Source of the DNA: Gemmatimonadaceae bacterium
GTDB lineage: Bacteria > Gemmatimonadota > Gemmatimonadetes > Gemmatimonadales > Gemmatimonadaceae
Direction: 5' to 3'
Length of the DNA: 64,000 nt
NCBI GenBank assembly: GCA_035633115.1
Contig: DASQFN010000114.1
Coordinates: 159,981-223,980, forward strand
The position numbers and the translations under genes were made by a program. This document shows positions 25,209-34,781 of this stretch, one piece after another. Every line of letters starts with the position of its first letter. The first letter of the stretch is position 1. A model generated the notes under the pieces. That model saw nothing but the letters and a program-made list of their open reading frames with translations. It ran no database searches and was not told the DNA's origin.

Positions 25209-28200
25209 TTAGAAGCGCCATTCGCGGATGAGGAACAAGCCCAGGACGCTCGTCGTCGAAGGCTCCTGCGGCGCGAGACTCGGCTCGCGAAGAATGAACC
25301 GCGGCTCGAAGCTCGTCTCGAGACGGTAGCCTTTGAGTCCACCGAAGCGGTGCTGAAGGTAGAGGCCGGGACGCTTCAACGCCTCCGGATCGGGCCGGAT
25401 CTGGACCCCGACAAACGTATGCGACTTGATGTACTTGCCGAACTCGACCTCCGTGCCTCGCAGGAAGCCGCCCACGTCGGTCTGCACGTCGGCGGGCGTG
25501 ATGGTGAACACGTCAGCCCCGAGGGACTGTGCTGCCTCTCCTGCAGCCTCATCGGCGATGACGCCGAGGGCCACGCTCGCGAGCTGCTGGGCGGCAAGGG
25601 CGGCCCCCGCTCCGATGAGATTGTTGCTGCTCCCCACACCCGACGCCTCGAGCTGCAGCAGCGACGATGACGACCGCCCGAACGCGAGGTAGCTCAGAAT
25701 ATCGCTCTGCGGAATTGGCGGCTGGGCATCGCTCTCCAGCGAGATGCGCGGATTGAGAAGCGTGCCGCCGATGAGAATCTCGATGTTGATCGCCTCACGC
25801 GAGGGCAGCCGCACCTCGTAGGCGCCGGTCACCTGCAGCGTGGGGTTCAGCTCGTCGATGTTGATGAACGTTGCCGATCCACGCTTGATCTCGAACCGCT
25901 TGGTGAGGAAGCGATACTCGCCTCGCTCGCTCAGCAACACGCCGTCGAATATCAGCGATTGCCTGGCCCTGTTGACATGAATCGCGAGATCGCCATCGCT
26001 GTACACCTCGATGTTCGCATCGCGGGACCTCACGAAGACATCTCGATCCACGCGGAGGTTCACGTCCATCCGCAGATTCGCCAGAAGCGGTGACTGCGTC
26101 GGGAAAATCTCCTTGTTGCTCGACACTGCCGTATCCAGGACACTGAACAAGGCAGGGTCATTGAGGGCGATCAGCTTCTTGCCTTCCGACTCGGGGATCT
26201 GGAGGACGCCGTCCAGAATCCGCAGTCCCCCGCTGACGTATGCCTCGTTGAAGGGTCCCAGGATCGAAAGGTCGGCACTCGCCAGGAGCCTGCCATTGTC
26301 GTTGTCGAGAACGAGCGCACGGTTCGCGTGCCCCTTCAGATCGAAGCTCGGATTTCTGAACGAGCCAATGCCGAGTCCGCCGGTAATCGCAATGCGACCC
26401 TCGCTGTACGCCACGAGGGAGTCAACGACGATGGTATCGCGCAGCATCCGGATCGAGCCGTTAATCCGCGAGAGATTGACACCGGCGGGAACGACGCGTG
26501 CTTCCGCGTCGTCGAACACGACCTGGCCGGTCATCTCGGGCCGGCGCAGCGTTCCGCCGACCTTGACGTTGGCCACTGCGTGGCCGCGCACGTTGGTGAC
26601 GATGGTGTTCAGCTGCGGTACCATGTCGAGCGGCAGGCTGTCGGCTCTTATCGCGAGGTCCATCTGGCGATCTGTCGGGAAGCGCGAGCCCGTGACTCCG
26701 GTGAACGCGAGGTTTATCGGAATCGTTCCCGACGCCACAAGGAATGTCCCCTGACCCGGCCGCATCGCCTCTGCCCGGCCGGATAGGTTTTGATTTGCAT
26801 ACTGCAGGGTCCCGTGCAGCTCGGGCACAGCCGTTCCGTTGTAGATGAAGTTCTGCGTGCCAAACGCGCCATTAAAGGTTGGATTCGCCGCTGTGCCGGC
26901 GGCGCGCATGTCGAACGACACGAGCCCGCGCGCATCGATGTCACTTTGAGCGAGCGAAACAAGGTCCTCGACCGCGAAATTGTCGACGGCGATCTCGAAG
27001 TTCGCTGCGCCTTCCTTCGGAAGCAGGCCATTCACGAAGATCCGGCCGTTGCGAGTGTTGCGCAGCTCCAGTCGCTCGACGTCTATGCCTCGGGGGCCCC
27101 AGTGGATTCCCGCGGGTTGGGTGCTGGCCCAGACCGTCGTATCGAATCTCAGCCTGAGATCATTCAGCCGCAGCTCGTTGCGATCCTTGTTCAGGACGAA
27201 ATTGGCGTTCGCGGCATAGTCGTTCTGCGTATCCTGATGGACCTCCAGTGCGAGCGTACCCAGCGGTTTCTGGTAATTCACCTTTACCTGCACGCTGTCG
27301 AGATTGAAGCCCGCCGTAGTGAGCTCATTCGCATTCGCGTTGATAATGACCCGCGATTGCGGTGTCAGTGCGTTGGTCCACGAATAGTCGGCGCGAAAAG
27401 CCTGCACGGTGTTCCCCAATGCGACGATGTTCGCGCCGCTCGCCGTTCCGGTTGCACCGAAGTCGTGGATGTTGCCGGTGGCCGCACCATCCGCCCGGAA
27501 CGAGCCCGAAAGCTTTCCCCGCTGGACGACTCCCGGCGTATCGACCGCTGCACGCGCAGCCGGCGCCCTTCCGGTCACTGCACGCTCGACTTCGGTTGCC
27601 TCCGCCAGTCGCGCGGAGTCGGCCTGCGCGCGGGAGATCCGCTTCCTGAGAATCCCCGGACGCGGCGGCACCTCACCCTGTTGCGCCGGGAGAAAGCCCG
27701 CGATCTGCTGAAGCGAATCGATCGCGATGTGATAGCGAAGCTCGCCGCTCGTCCCTCGCTTGAGCCCGAAGGTCCCTGTGGCGCTGGCGAACCCCTCGGG
27801 GACGCCAAGTGCCAGCGTGTCTATCCGCGCCAGGCCATTCGCCATCGAGACTCTGACTTTGGCCGAGTTGATCGCCAGCGTGTCGTACGATGACGCCTGA
27901 ATGTCCGCGACAATCCGCGCATTCATCGTGGCCGGATCGAAACCGCGTCCGACAGCTGTTGCCGTCGCGGTAACGGACGTGCGCGGTGCCTTGGCGACTA
28001 TCGTATTGGCGTTGAACAGATCCGTCCTGAGCGACACGTCGTACCCCTTCTGCACACTCGCGAGGTCGAGCCGCCCCGTGATGGCTGCGGTTCCGCCGTC
28101 AGGGAATGCCAGGTCGGTGCGAACCGACAGGCCTCGCATCATCCCGGTCATCCTGATTGGACCGGTCGCCGACCCTCGCAGGCCAATCGTCGGAGCGAAC

Positions 28201-29780
28201 CTTCCGACCGTCACGAGGGACAACGGGTGAAGCCGGGCATCAACGTCCATCCAGGTATTGGCGAACGTGATGCCGCGCCCCGTTCTGAACGCGCCCGTTC
28301 CAGTTACGCGCGATAGCGCGCCGCGATCCAAATGTGTGATGTCGCCGCGCGCGACCATCCGCGACGTAGTCGATCCATTCAGTGTCGCGGTCCCGGTCAG
28401 CGTTCCCGCCATGGGAAGGGTGGGCGCGAATTCCTTGGCGAGATCGACCTGCAGCGGGCGCAGCGTCAGCCGGAGATTTGTCGCGTTGAATGTCCCTGGC
28501 CCGAACCCGACTCTGCCGAGGGCCACGACGCGGCTCCGTCCGGACCGTCGCTCGTCGAACGTGATGTCGCCGTTCACGTCGAGCGCATGCTGTCCGCCTG
28601 CCAGCTCCGCGTGCCCGTTCACTATTCCATGTCGCGGCGGCTTGAACGACGGAAAGATCCGCTGGACGAGCCGCGTGTCGAGATTGGCGACCCGGAGGTT
28701 GGTGTCGTGCAGCGCAAACGTGTCATTCATGATCAGGCCGAGGTCGCCGCGAAGGCGCGCGCGCTCGAGTCGCACGTCGGCTCTGCGCGCCAAGTACCTG
28801 CTTTCCCTGCCAATCCAGTCAAGCCCAAAATCGAGCGAGCCCGATCCATCCTCGGGAATGCCTGGATCGACCCACCGAAGATCCGCGGTAGCGACGGGCG
28901 CAGCGCGAAGCCGCAGATGAAGATTGTTCGGGTCGATGTGGTAAAGCCCTGCTCCCGCAATGCGACTGTTCGGCAGCGCTGCTCTCGCGTTGGCCCACCA
29001 CACGGAGTCGGAGGTGAACTCGAATTTCCCGTGCAGGGTCTTGACCTCGATGGTCGGCGGCTTGAAAGGCTCTGCCATCATGCTCAGCACTGCGACATCG
29101 GCAAAGCGTGTTTTGTAGGCGGGATCCTCCAGCCTGAGAAGCGGCATATATGCGAGGATCCTGTGAAATGACGAGATTTTCTGATAACCGCCGGGAACTT
29201 TCACGATGCGCAGTCGGCCCTGTTCGCTCAGCGATTTCTTGAAAGCTGCCGCTGCGGCTGCGCCCTTGAGCGTGTTGTCCACTTCCCAGGGAGATTTGAC
29301 CGTCAGATCACCGTCACGGATGATCAGCTCGGTGAAGCGGACCCACGTGCCCCAGCCCGTTGGTCGCGGGCCCTGCCGGGTCATCGTGTCGCGGGGGTAA
29401 ATCCGGTCATAGTTCCACTTGCCGCCTGGCTGCCGATCGAGCACGACGACCGGATGGAAGAGCGTCAGGTTGTCGAACTCGACGTGTTTCCGGCGCAGGG
29501 TGTTGAGACCGTAGTTCGTCGTCAGCGAGTCGACGTCTATGAACGGTGCGCCGGCGCTGTCGGTTATGGTCAGGTCGTGGACCGTGAATCCCTCCAGAAG
29601 GTTTCCGGAGATTCGGCCGATTCGCAGGATGCCGTGCGTGTTGTTCTGAAGCGCCGGCTGCAGCCGCCGCCGCACCTGCTCGTGTCCCCATTCCGTCCTC
29701 GTTATGGCGTAGACGGCAATTAGGGCAACCAGCGCGACAACCGCGATCACTGCAATGGAGCGGATGAAATGCTTCCGCAT
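25209..29780 (-). CDS. tamB: translocation and assembly module protein TamB-like (DUF490)
   Basis: A 1523-residue AsmA/TamB-like protein. One N-terminal membrane anchor (SIAVIAVVALVALIAVYAIT) is followed by a very long beta-repeat region and the DUF490 C-terminal domain. That domain includes the stretch around EVRLPSREAINIEILIGGTL, NPRISLESDAQPPIPQSDIL, and a final Phe. Such proteins bridge inner and outer membranes and act with a BamA-family partner in lipid transport or outer-membrane protein insertion. The ATG overlaps the stop of the partner gene by one base (TGATG). Confidence 0.9.
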   Translation of the reverse strand: MRKHFIRSIAVIAVVALVALIAVYAITRTEWGHEQVRRRLQPALQNNTHGILRIGRISGNLLEGFTVHDLTITDSAGAPFIDVDSLTTNYGLNTLRRKHVEFDNLTLFHPVVVLDRQPGGKWNYDRIYPRDTMTRQGPRPTGWGTWVRFTELIIRDGDLTVKSPWEVDNTLKGAAAAAAFKKSLSEQGRLRIVKVPGGYQKISSFHRILAYMPLLRLEDPAYKTRFADVAVLSMMAEPFKPPTIEVKTLHGKFEFTSDSVWWANARAALPNSRIAGAGLYHIDPNNLHLRLRAAPVATADLRWVDPGIPEDGSGSLDFGLDWIGRESRYLARRADVRLERARLRGDLGLIMNDTFALHDTNLRVANLDTRLVQRIFPSFKPPRHGIVNGHAELAGGQHALDVNGDITFDERRSGRSRVVALGRVGFGPGTFNATNLRLTLRPLQVDLAKEFAPTLPMAGTLTGTATLNGSTTSRMVARGDITHLDRGALSRVTGTGAFRTGRGITFANTWMDVDARLHPLSLVTVGRFAPTIGLRGSATGPIRMTGMMRGLSVRTDLAFPDGGTAAITGRLDLASVQKGYDVSLRTDLFNANTIVAKAPRTSVTATATAVGRGFDPATMNARIVADIQASSYDTLAINSAKVRVSMANGLARIDTLALGVPEGFASATGTFGLKRGTSGELRYHIAIDSLQQIAGFLPAQQGEVPPRPGILRKRISRAQADSARLAEATEVERAVTGRAPAARAAVDTPGVVQRGKLSGSFRADGAATGNIHDFGATGTASGANIVALGNTVQAFRADYSWTNALTPQSRVIINANANELTTAGFNLDSVQVKVNYQKPLGTLALEVHQDTQNDYAANANFVLNKDRNELRLNDLRLRFDTTVWASTQPAGIHWGPRGIDVERLELRNTRNGRIFVNGLLPKEGAANFEIAVDNFAVEDLVSLAQSDIDARGLVSFDMRAAGTAANPTFNGAFGTQNFIYNGTAVPELHGTLQYANQNLSGRAEAMRPGQGTFLVASGTIPINLAFTGVTGSRFPTDRQMDLAIRADSLPLDMVPQLNTIVTNVRGHAVANVKVGGTLRRPEMTGQVVFDDAEARVVPAGVNLSRINGSIRMLRDTIVVDSLVAYSEGRIAITGGLGIGSFRNPSFDLKGHANRALVLDNDNGRLLASADLSILGPFNEAYVSGGLRILDGVLQIPESEGKKLIALNDPALFSVLDTAVSSNKEIFPTQSPLLANLRMDVNLRVDRDVFVRSRDANIEVYSDGDLAIHVNRARQSLIFDGVLLSERGEYRFLTKRFEIKRGSATFINIDELNPTLQVTGAYEVRLPSREAINIEILIGGTLLNPRISLESDAQPPIPQSDILSYLAFGRSSSSLLQLEASGVGSSNNLIGAGAALAAQQLASVALGVIADEAAGEAAQSLGADVFTITPADVQTDVGGFLRGTEVEFGKYIKSHTFVGVQIRPDPEALKRPGLYLQHRFGGLKGYRLETSFEPRFILREPSLAPQEPSTTSVLGLFLIREWRF

Positions 29781-32017
29781 CAGAATGCTTCGCCGATGGA
29801 CAAGTGTAGGGTGATTCGGTCGAGAACGCCGTTGAAGCCGGATCTCACTGGCCGATAGCGGCGGCTCTGCTCGAGCAGCACCAGGCGCTTCTCGCCATTT
29901 ATGACGCTCTCCGTCACGACCGGAAGCGTCTCCTCCAGTCCGGGATTGATACCAAAGTCCACGCGAATCGGTCCGACAGGAGAGATATATCGCGCGCCAA
30001 ATCCGGGCGTCACGGCAGCCCTGCTCTTAGGAAGAGCGGGATTCACCTTCTGGGCGAGGTAGCCGACATCAACGAATGCCGCGCCGATCACGTTGTCCCC
30101 AAGGAGCGGAAATCGCAGCTCCCCGCTTGCCTCGAGAACGACATTGCCGCCAAGCGGGCGCGGCTCGAAATCGCGATCCTTGAGCGACGCCGTGTTGGGA
30201 TTGCAGGCCGTGATGGGAGTCGTCTCGGGGCACGCCTCGGTTCCGCTCCGAAGTTTGCTCGGTGGAACCGTGAGAATTCTCGGGCCCAGCTGATTCTCTC
30301 CATACCCGCGCACCGACCGTGAGCCGCCGAGATAAAAGCGCTTGCGGGGGTGCAGGACTGCCTCGCTCTCTATCCCAATGCCCACCGGTTCCCCGATGCC
30401 CACCGCTTCCGACGTGCTCGCAAGCGCATCGACCCAGCCGAGTCGCAGGTGGCCGCCAAGTGTACCTCGCTTGCGGAACGGCCGGAACACTGCGGCATCA
30501 ATGGATGACCGATTGTAGCGGAAATCGGAGGAGGTGAAGGTCGACGCATGCTCGAGGTCCACTTTCCCGCGGAAACCATGCGTTGGCTCGAACGGATCGT
30601 TCGTCCTGTCGACCGAAGAAGTCAGCGTGAATGGCGAAAGCCGCTGCTGCTGTCGCAGCGCCGAGAGAGTCGGCTGGTCGCACACTCCGTAATTGACGCA
30701 GAAGTACACGTCTCCGGCGTCAAGCCTTGTGAGCTCGAAAATATAGTTCGCGCTCGCAGGCGCCCGGTCGGTGACCACGCGGGTAAACGTCGCGCTGGTG
30801 CCATATCCACGGTCCACATAGATGCCGGGTGCAGTGCGGCGATGGCCGAAGAATCCCAACGAGAGCTCGTTGGCGTGCGAGATGAACCACGGCTTACGGA
30901 GATTGGCGCTCAGGTTGTAGGTCGGCGCGAAGTATCGCGCTCGATCGCTGCCCACATTGTCGGTGAGATCACGGAAAATGAATTTTCCGTTCAGTGAGCT
31001 CGCCAGGAGATTTCCCGCTACGGCCTGCAGCTCGAGTCGCTTGGCTCCGCCCCGGAAATTGTAGTGGGTGAACCGGCCCTCCACCTGGAAGAAGTCCACT
31101 GTGTTGAATCCGGCGCTCAAGCGGGACTCTCGCAGTGGCGCCTCCTGCACGGTAACCACTATGATCTTGCTCGAGTCACCCTGCTTCGGGACCTCGATCG
31201 CAGCGCGCCGGAACAGGTTCGATTCATACAGCGCGCGCTGGCTCCTCAGCACCTCGGCTCGCCTGAAAATCTCCCCGGGCGTCATCGTGAGCGCCTTCCG
31301 GAGAGTCCTCTCACTGACGTTGTTCTCACCCTCTATCAGTATCTCCCCGATGGTCGCTTTCCATTTCGGGTCCACGTCGATGCGAATAGCACCCGCACGA
31401 GCCATTGAATCGAGGGTGATCGTGGTGTCGACGACGGCGTCCGCGTAGCCCTTGTCCCACAGGCTTTGCTGAAGGAGGGCGACCGTGGTATCCAGCCGCA
31501 GGAGGTTGAGGGGGGTGCCCTTGCTAAGTACCACACGTCGGGTGAGCTCCCGCTCGTTCAATACCGGCTGAGTCTGCACGACGTCCAGGGCGGATACGAG
31601 CGTCGGCGGGCCTTCGACGATGTTGAACGTTACCGCGACTTTGTCGGTTCCGCGGTCAGCGACGAGTGTGTCCACCTGGGCTTCGCGGAACCCGCGCTTC
31701 CAGTAAAACACCTTTATGCGCACCACGTCGCGCTTGAGCTCCGCGTGGTTGAGATACTTCCGCTTGTAGAAGTACTTGGACTTGCTGATCCAGCAGATTG
31801 GGACGAGGACGAAGCTGTTGCAGCTCGACTCGTCGGTCGAGATGTTCATTCGCAGGTCTTCCCGCTTGACCGAGCGGACGCCGTTCAGCGTGAGTTGAAC
31901 GACCTCCGGATTGACTGGCGGCGCCTTGTTATTGGCAATTGGCTGTGACGCGAGCACGGCCGGGATTGCCACTAGAAACGCGGACAGCCCAAGCAGTCGC
32001 CGTAGACCGGACCCCAT
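29780..32017 (-). CDS. BamA/TamA-family outer-membrane protein
   Basis: A 745-residue protein with a signal peptide (MGSGLRRLLGLSAFLVAIPA). Several POTRA-like repeats follow (for example VAVTFNIVEGPPTLVSALDV and IGEILIEGENNVSERTLRKA) and then an Omp85 beta-barrel ending in Phe, the outer-membrane signal. GFGARYISPVGPIRVDFGIN is the usual near-terminal motif. The ATG at 32017 has GGGGGA upstream; a TTG at 32029 is the alternative. Pairing with tamB suggests the TamA role, while the long Cys-containing N-terminal insert is unusual. Confidence 0.88.
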   Translation of the reverse strand: MGSGLRRLLGLSAFLVAIPAVLASQPIANNKAPPVNPEVVQLTLNGVRSVKREDLRMNISTDESSCNSFVLVPICWISKSKYFYKRKYLNHAELKRDVVRIKVFYWKRGFREAQVDTLVADRGTDKVAVTFNIVEGPPTLVSALDVVQTQPVLNERELTRRVVLSKGTPLNLLRLDTTVALLQQSLWDKGYADAVVDTTITLDSMARAGAIRIDVDPKWKATIGEILIEGENNVSERTLRKALTMTPGEIFRRAEVLRSQRALYESNLFRRAAIEVPKQGDSSKIIVVTVQEAPLRESRLSAGFNTVDFFQVEGRFTHYNFRGGAKRLELQAVAGNLLASSLNGKFIFRDLTDNVGSDRARYFAPTYNLSANLRKPWFISHANELSLGFFGHRRTAPGIYVDRGYGTSATFTRVVTDRAPASANYIFELTRLDAGDVYFCVNYGVCDQPTLSALRQQQRLSPFTLTSSVDRTNDPFEPTHGFRGKVDLEHASTFTSSDFRYNRSSIDAAVFRPFRKRGTLGGHLRLGWVDALASTSEAVGIGEPVGIGIESEAVLHPRKRFYLGGSRSVRGYGENQLGPRILTVPPSKLRSGTEACPETTPITACNPNTASLKDRDFEPRPLGGNVVLEASGELRFPLLGDNVIGAAFVDVGYLAQKVNPALPKSRAAVTPGFGARYISPVGPIRVDFGINPGLEETLPVVTESVINGEKRLVLLEQSRRYRPVRSGFNGVLDRITLHLSIGEAF

Positions 32018-32053
32018 AGTATCCCCCAAAAGAGCAAGGGGCGGGCCGGTTGG

Positions 32054-33688
32054 CTAGAGGCCTTCCAGAAGCGCGTCGTTGCTGGGTGTTGCGGCGATCC
32101 GCTTGATAAGCCACTCCATCGCCGACGAGGAGGGCATCTGCTGCAGTCCGCGGCGGAGGGTGTAGACGTGCTCCAGCTGGTTTGGCTTGAACAGCTTGTC
32201 TTCGCGCCGCGTACCGCTGGTGGACACGTCGATCGCCGGAAAAATGCGCTTTTCGGAGAGGGACCGGTCGAGCTTTATCTCGGAGTTGCCAGTCCCCTTG
32301 AACTCCTCGAAGATCACGTCGTCCATCCGCGATCCTGTCTCGACGAGCGCGGTGGCGATGATCGTCAGCGAGCCGCCCCCGTGCTCCGGAGCAACCGAGC
32401 GGGCGGAGCCGAAGAATGCCTTCGGCTTGGCCATCGCTGTGGCATCCAGTCCACCGCTCAGTGTGCGTCCCGTGCCGCGCTCCACTGTGTTATACGCGCG
32501 CGCCATTCGTGTGATCGAGTCGAGCACGATGACGACGTCCTTGCCGAGCTCCACGAGTCTGCGGGCGCGCTCGAGAACCATCTCCGTCACATCGGTGTGA
32601 CGAACGGCCGGCATGTCGAAGCTCGAAGCAACCACCTCGCCATAGCCCCAGGTGATCATCTCGCTGACTTCTTCCGGACGCTCGTCCACGAGAAGAACGA
32701 GAAGCGTCGCCTGCGGATGATTGATCGCAACTCCTTCGACTATCGCCTGGAGAAGCATCGTCTTTCCGGCGCGTGCCGGGGCTACGATGAGTGCGCGTTG
32801 TCCGTAGCCTATGGGCGCGATGAGATCGATTGCGCGGCGGGTTAGCTCGGGCCCGCCCTTCGCGGGCCGCCCCGTCTCGAGCGTGAGCTTTCGCTCGGGA
32901 TACGATGCCGTGAGCGAGCCGAAATCCGGCCGGCGCTCGGCGAGCGCCGGATCGTCGCCGTTGACCTGTGTAATCTCCGCGACAACTATGCGCCCACGAT
33001 GGTCACGACCAGTGGTCGCGAATATCGCGTCCCCCCGGCGTAGGCCGTACTGGCGGGCGAGATTGGGTGGGACGTATGCGTCGCCGGGATCAGTCAGATA
33101 GCTGTTCGCGGCTCGTCGAATGAAGCCACCGTCACGCTGTGGATCGTACCAGCCTGTTGTTTCGCCGTCGGGAACGATCGGGGCTATCGGCTGGCGCGGT
33201 GCCTGGTCACGCTGCTGCTGTTGCTGCTGAGGCCGGTTGCGGCCGCGGCCTCGCGGATTCCTCTGATTGCGTCTGCCGTTGTTGCGGGTATCGCGGTCGT
33301 TGTGTGGACGCCCACCCTGTCCGCCGGCGAAAGGCGGCTGCCGCTGGTTTTGAGGCTGGGTCGACTGGGTCGGCTGGCCTGGCTGGTTTGGCTGGTTTGG
33401 CTGCGTCGACTGTCCCGGCTGGTTGCCGTACTGTGGTGCCGACGTTGGCTCGGCGGTTTCCGAGGGCGCGGGGCCCGAGTCTACAGGGGCGCCGAAGTTG
33501 GAGGAATCGTCGGAGGTTGCGCCATTCGCATCGGTGCGAGGCGCTGGAACATCGAAGTTGTCGGTACCCGGCACGGGTGGTTCCATAGGTTCTCGGTACG
33601 GATCTGCATCACCGTACGGTTCGTTGGCGCGTGGGCCGAGCGGGCGTGGCCCTCGGCCGCGACGAAAAGGACGTCGGCGTTCGTTCAT
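32054..33688 (-). CDS. rho: transcription termination factor Rho with long disordered N-terminus
   Basis: A 544-residue Rho hexameric helicase. Residues 1-168 are low-complexity: acidic/Pro-rich, then Q/P/N-rich (about 85-128), then RGRGRNR and a run of six Gln (155-160). The RNA-binding domain starts near DGETTGWYDPQRDGGFIRRA. The motor has Walker A APARAGKT (K309), LLVDERPEEVSEMITWGYGE, DSITRMARAYN and the Q/R-loop region up to LEHVYTLRRGLQQMPSSSAM. The extension resembles those of actinobacterial Rho proteins. It sits 36 bases upstream of the BamA-like gene on the same strand. Confidence 0.95.
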   Translation of the reverse strand: MNERRRPFRRGRGPRPLGPRANEPYGDADPYREPMEPPVPGTDNFDVPAPRTDANGATSDDSSNFGAPVDSGPAPSETAEPTSAPQYGNQPGQSTQPNQPNQPGQPTQSTQPQNQRQPPFAGGQGGRPHNDRDTRNNGRRNQRNPRGRGRNRPQQQQQQRDQAPRQPIAPIVPDGETTGWYDPQRDGGFIRRAANSYLTDPGDAYVPPNLARQYGLRRGDAIFATTGRDHRGRIVVAEITQVNGDDPALAERRPDFGSLTASYPERKLTLETGRPAKGGPELTRRAIDLIAPIGYGQRALIVAPARAGKTMLLQAIVEGVAINHPQATLLVLLVDERPEEVSEMITWGYGEVVASSFDMPAVRHTDVTEMVLERARRLVELGKDVVIVLDSITRMARAYNTVERGTGRTLSGGLDATAMAKPKAFFGSARSVAPEHGGGSLTIIATALVETGSRMDDVIFEEFKGTGNSEIKLDRSLSEKRIFPAIDVSTSGTRREDKLFKPNQLEHVYTLRRGLQQMPSSSAMEWLIKRIAATPSNDALLEGL

Positions 33689-33855
33689 TAAGTTGTGGTG
33701 TGGCAGGGAATCAAGTAGCGAGACTGGCTGTCGCGGCTGGCGCGGGCAGAACTCACGCGAGGTGCCGCAACCTCATTCTTTCGGGGGCGCGCCTCAACGG
33801 GCTGCGCTCGTGAACAGAATGGTACACCTGAGTTGCGAAATTGTCCAGCAAGACG

Positions 33856-34296
33856 ATGACCGATAGCTCTCATTCGATAACAGACCTCGAGCGCGCAGCG
33901 GCTGACAGGCCGCACGATGCGCAGGCTTTGGTGGCACTTGCCAATGCGTACTGGCTCTCGGGACACGGTCCCGATGTCGTGGCCGATCTCGCTTCACGCG
34001 CCATTGCAGCCAATCCTGAGAACCGGGGCGGCTGGCATCTCTGGGCCCTGTCGGAGTCCGATCCGCGGGCGCGTGTCACACGGTGGCAGCAGGTGTCGGC
34101 GAGATTCCCATCTGATGATCTTGCTCGCGCAAATGTGGCTGATAACGCAGCCGCGCTCGCGGGCGCCGAACATGATTACGACGCGCTCGACCTGGCAATC
34201 GCAACTTACGAGCGGTTATTGAGCACCGCCGAGCGTCCCGAGCAGCGTGATGCCCTCGATACGGCAATACGCAACCTGAAGGGATGGAGATTCTGA
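33856..34296 (+). CDS. small TPR-like protein
   Basis: A 146-residue soluble helical protein from the ATG at 33856, or from a TTG at 33841. The pattern LERAAADRPHDAQALVALAN / DVVADLASRAIAANPENRGG / LDLAIATYERLLSTAERPEQ is that of tetratricopeptide repeats. No catalytic features are seen. It probably mediates protein contacts. It ends one base before the convergent lipoprotein gene. Confidence 0.65.
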   Translation: MTDSSHSITDLERAAADRPHDAQALVALANAYWLSGHGPDVVADLASRAIAANPENRGGWHLWALSESDPRARVTRWQQVSARFPSDDLARANVADNAAALAGAEHDYDALDLAIATYERLLSTAERPEQRDALDTAIRNLKGWRF

Positions 34297-34297
34297 C

Positions 34298-34768
34298 TCA
34301 GCGAGTCAGATTCACCTGTCCCGCAGTTACGCGAGAGACAACTCTGCTCAGCGCTACTTCGTCGGTGATGTAGTACGTACCTGCAGAGCCCGATGGGCCG
34401 AGCACCTCCGCGCCTGTCACGGTCTGTGTGTATGACACGGATGCGCCGCCGGCGAGTTTGACTGTCGTGATGGGGAGCGTACAAACGATGGCTCGCGAGT
34501 TCGAGTCCCACACGACCGTCCCGGTTCGCGCCGCAGTCGAGTAGACGAGCACGCGCGGATGATTGCAGGTGGAGACTTCGAACTCGATCTCGTCAGTCGT
34601 CGGATTCCTGATCGTCACCGTCGTCTGAAACCGCATCGGACTGGTCGACGTGACCTGACTCGTGGCCGAATAAGTGAACAGCTCCGGTCCGACGATGTTC
34701 AGACCGCCACCGGAGCACGCGGCAATTGACGCGGTTAGACAGAGAATTCCAAGCTTGTGTCTTTTCAC
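34298..34768 (-). CDS. lipoprotein with BsuPI-like beta domain
   Basis: A 156-residue protein with a lipoprotein signal (MKRHKLGILCLTASIAAC). An immunoglobulin-like beta domain follows, containing QTTVTIRNPTTDEIEFEVST and SYTQTVTGAEV, resembling the intracellular proteinase inhibitor (BsuPI) fold. It is presumably lipid-anchored facing the periplasm. It starts 13 bases after the deacetylase gene and is probably co-transcribed with it. Confidence 0.65.
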   Translation of the reverse strand: MKRHKLGILCLTASIAACSGGGLNIVGPELFTYSATSQVTSTSPMRFQTTVTIRNPTTDEIEFEVSTCNHPRVLVYSTAARTGTVVWDSNSRAIVCTLPITTVKLAGGASVSYTQTVTGAEVLGPSGSAGTYYITDEVALSRVVSRVTAGQVNLTR

Positions 34769-34781
34769 TTCGACAACTCCT

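Noticed and set aside
26790..27893. 367-codon plus-strand frame within tamB
   Set aside because: Antisense to the beta-repeat region of TamB; lacks any recognisable domain.
33201..33420. Repetitive-looking CAG/TGC and GGTTGG runs as a CRISPR-like or satellite array
   Set aside because: They are the codons of the Gln/Pro/Asn-rich N-terminus of Rho, not spaced direct repeats.
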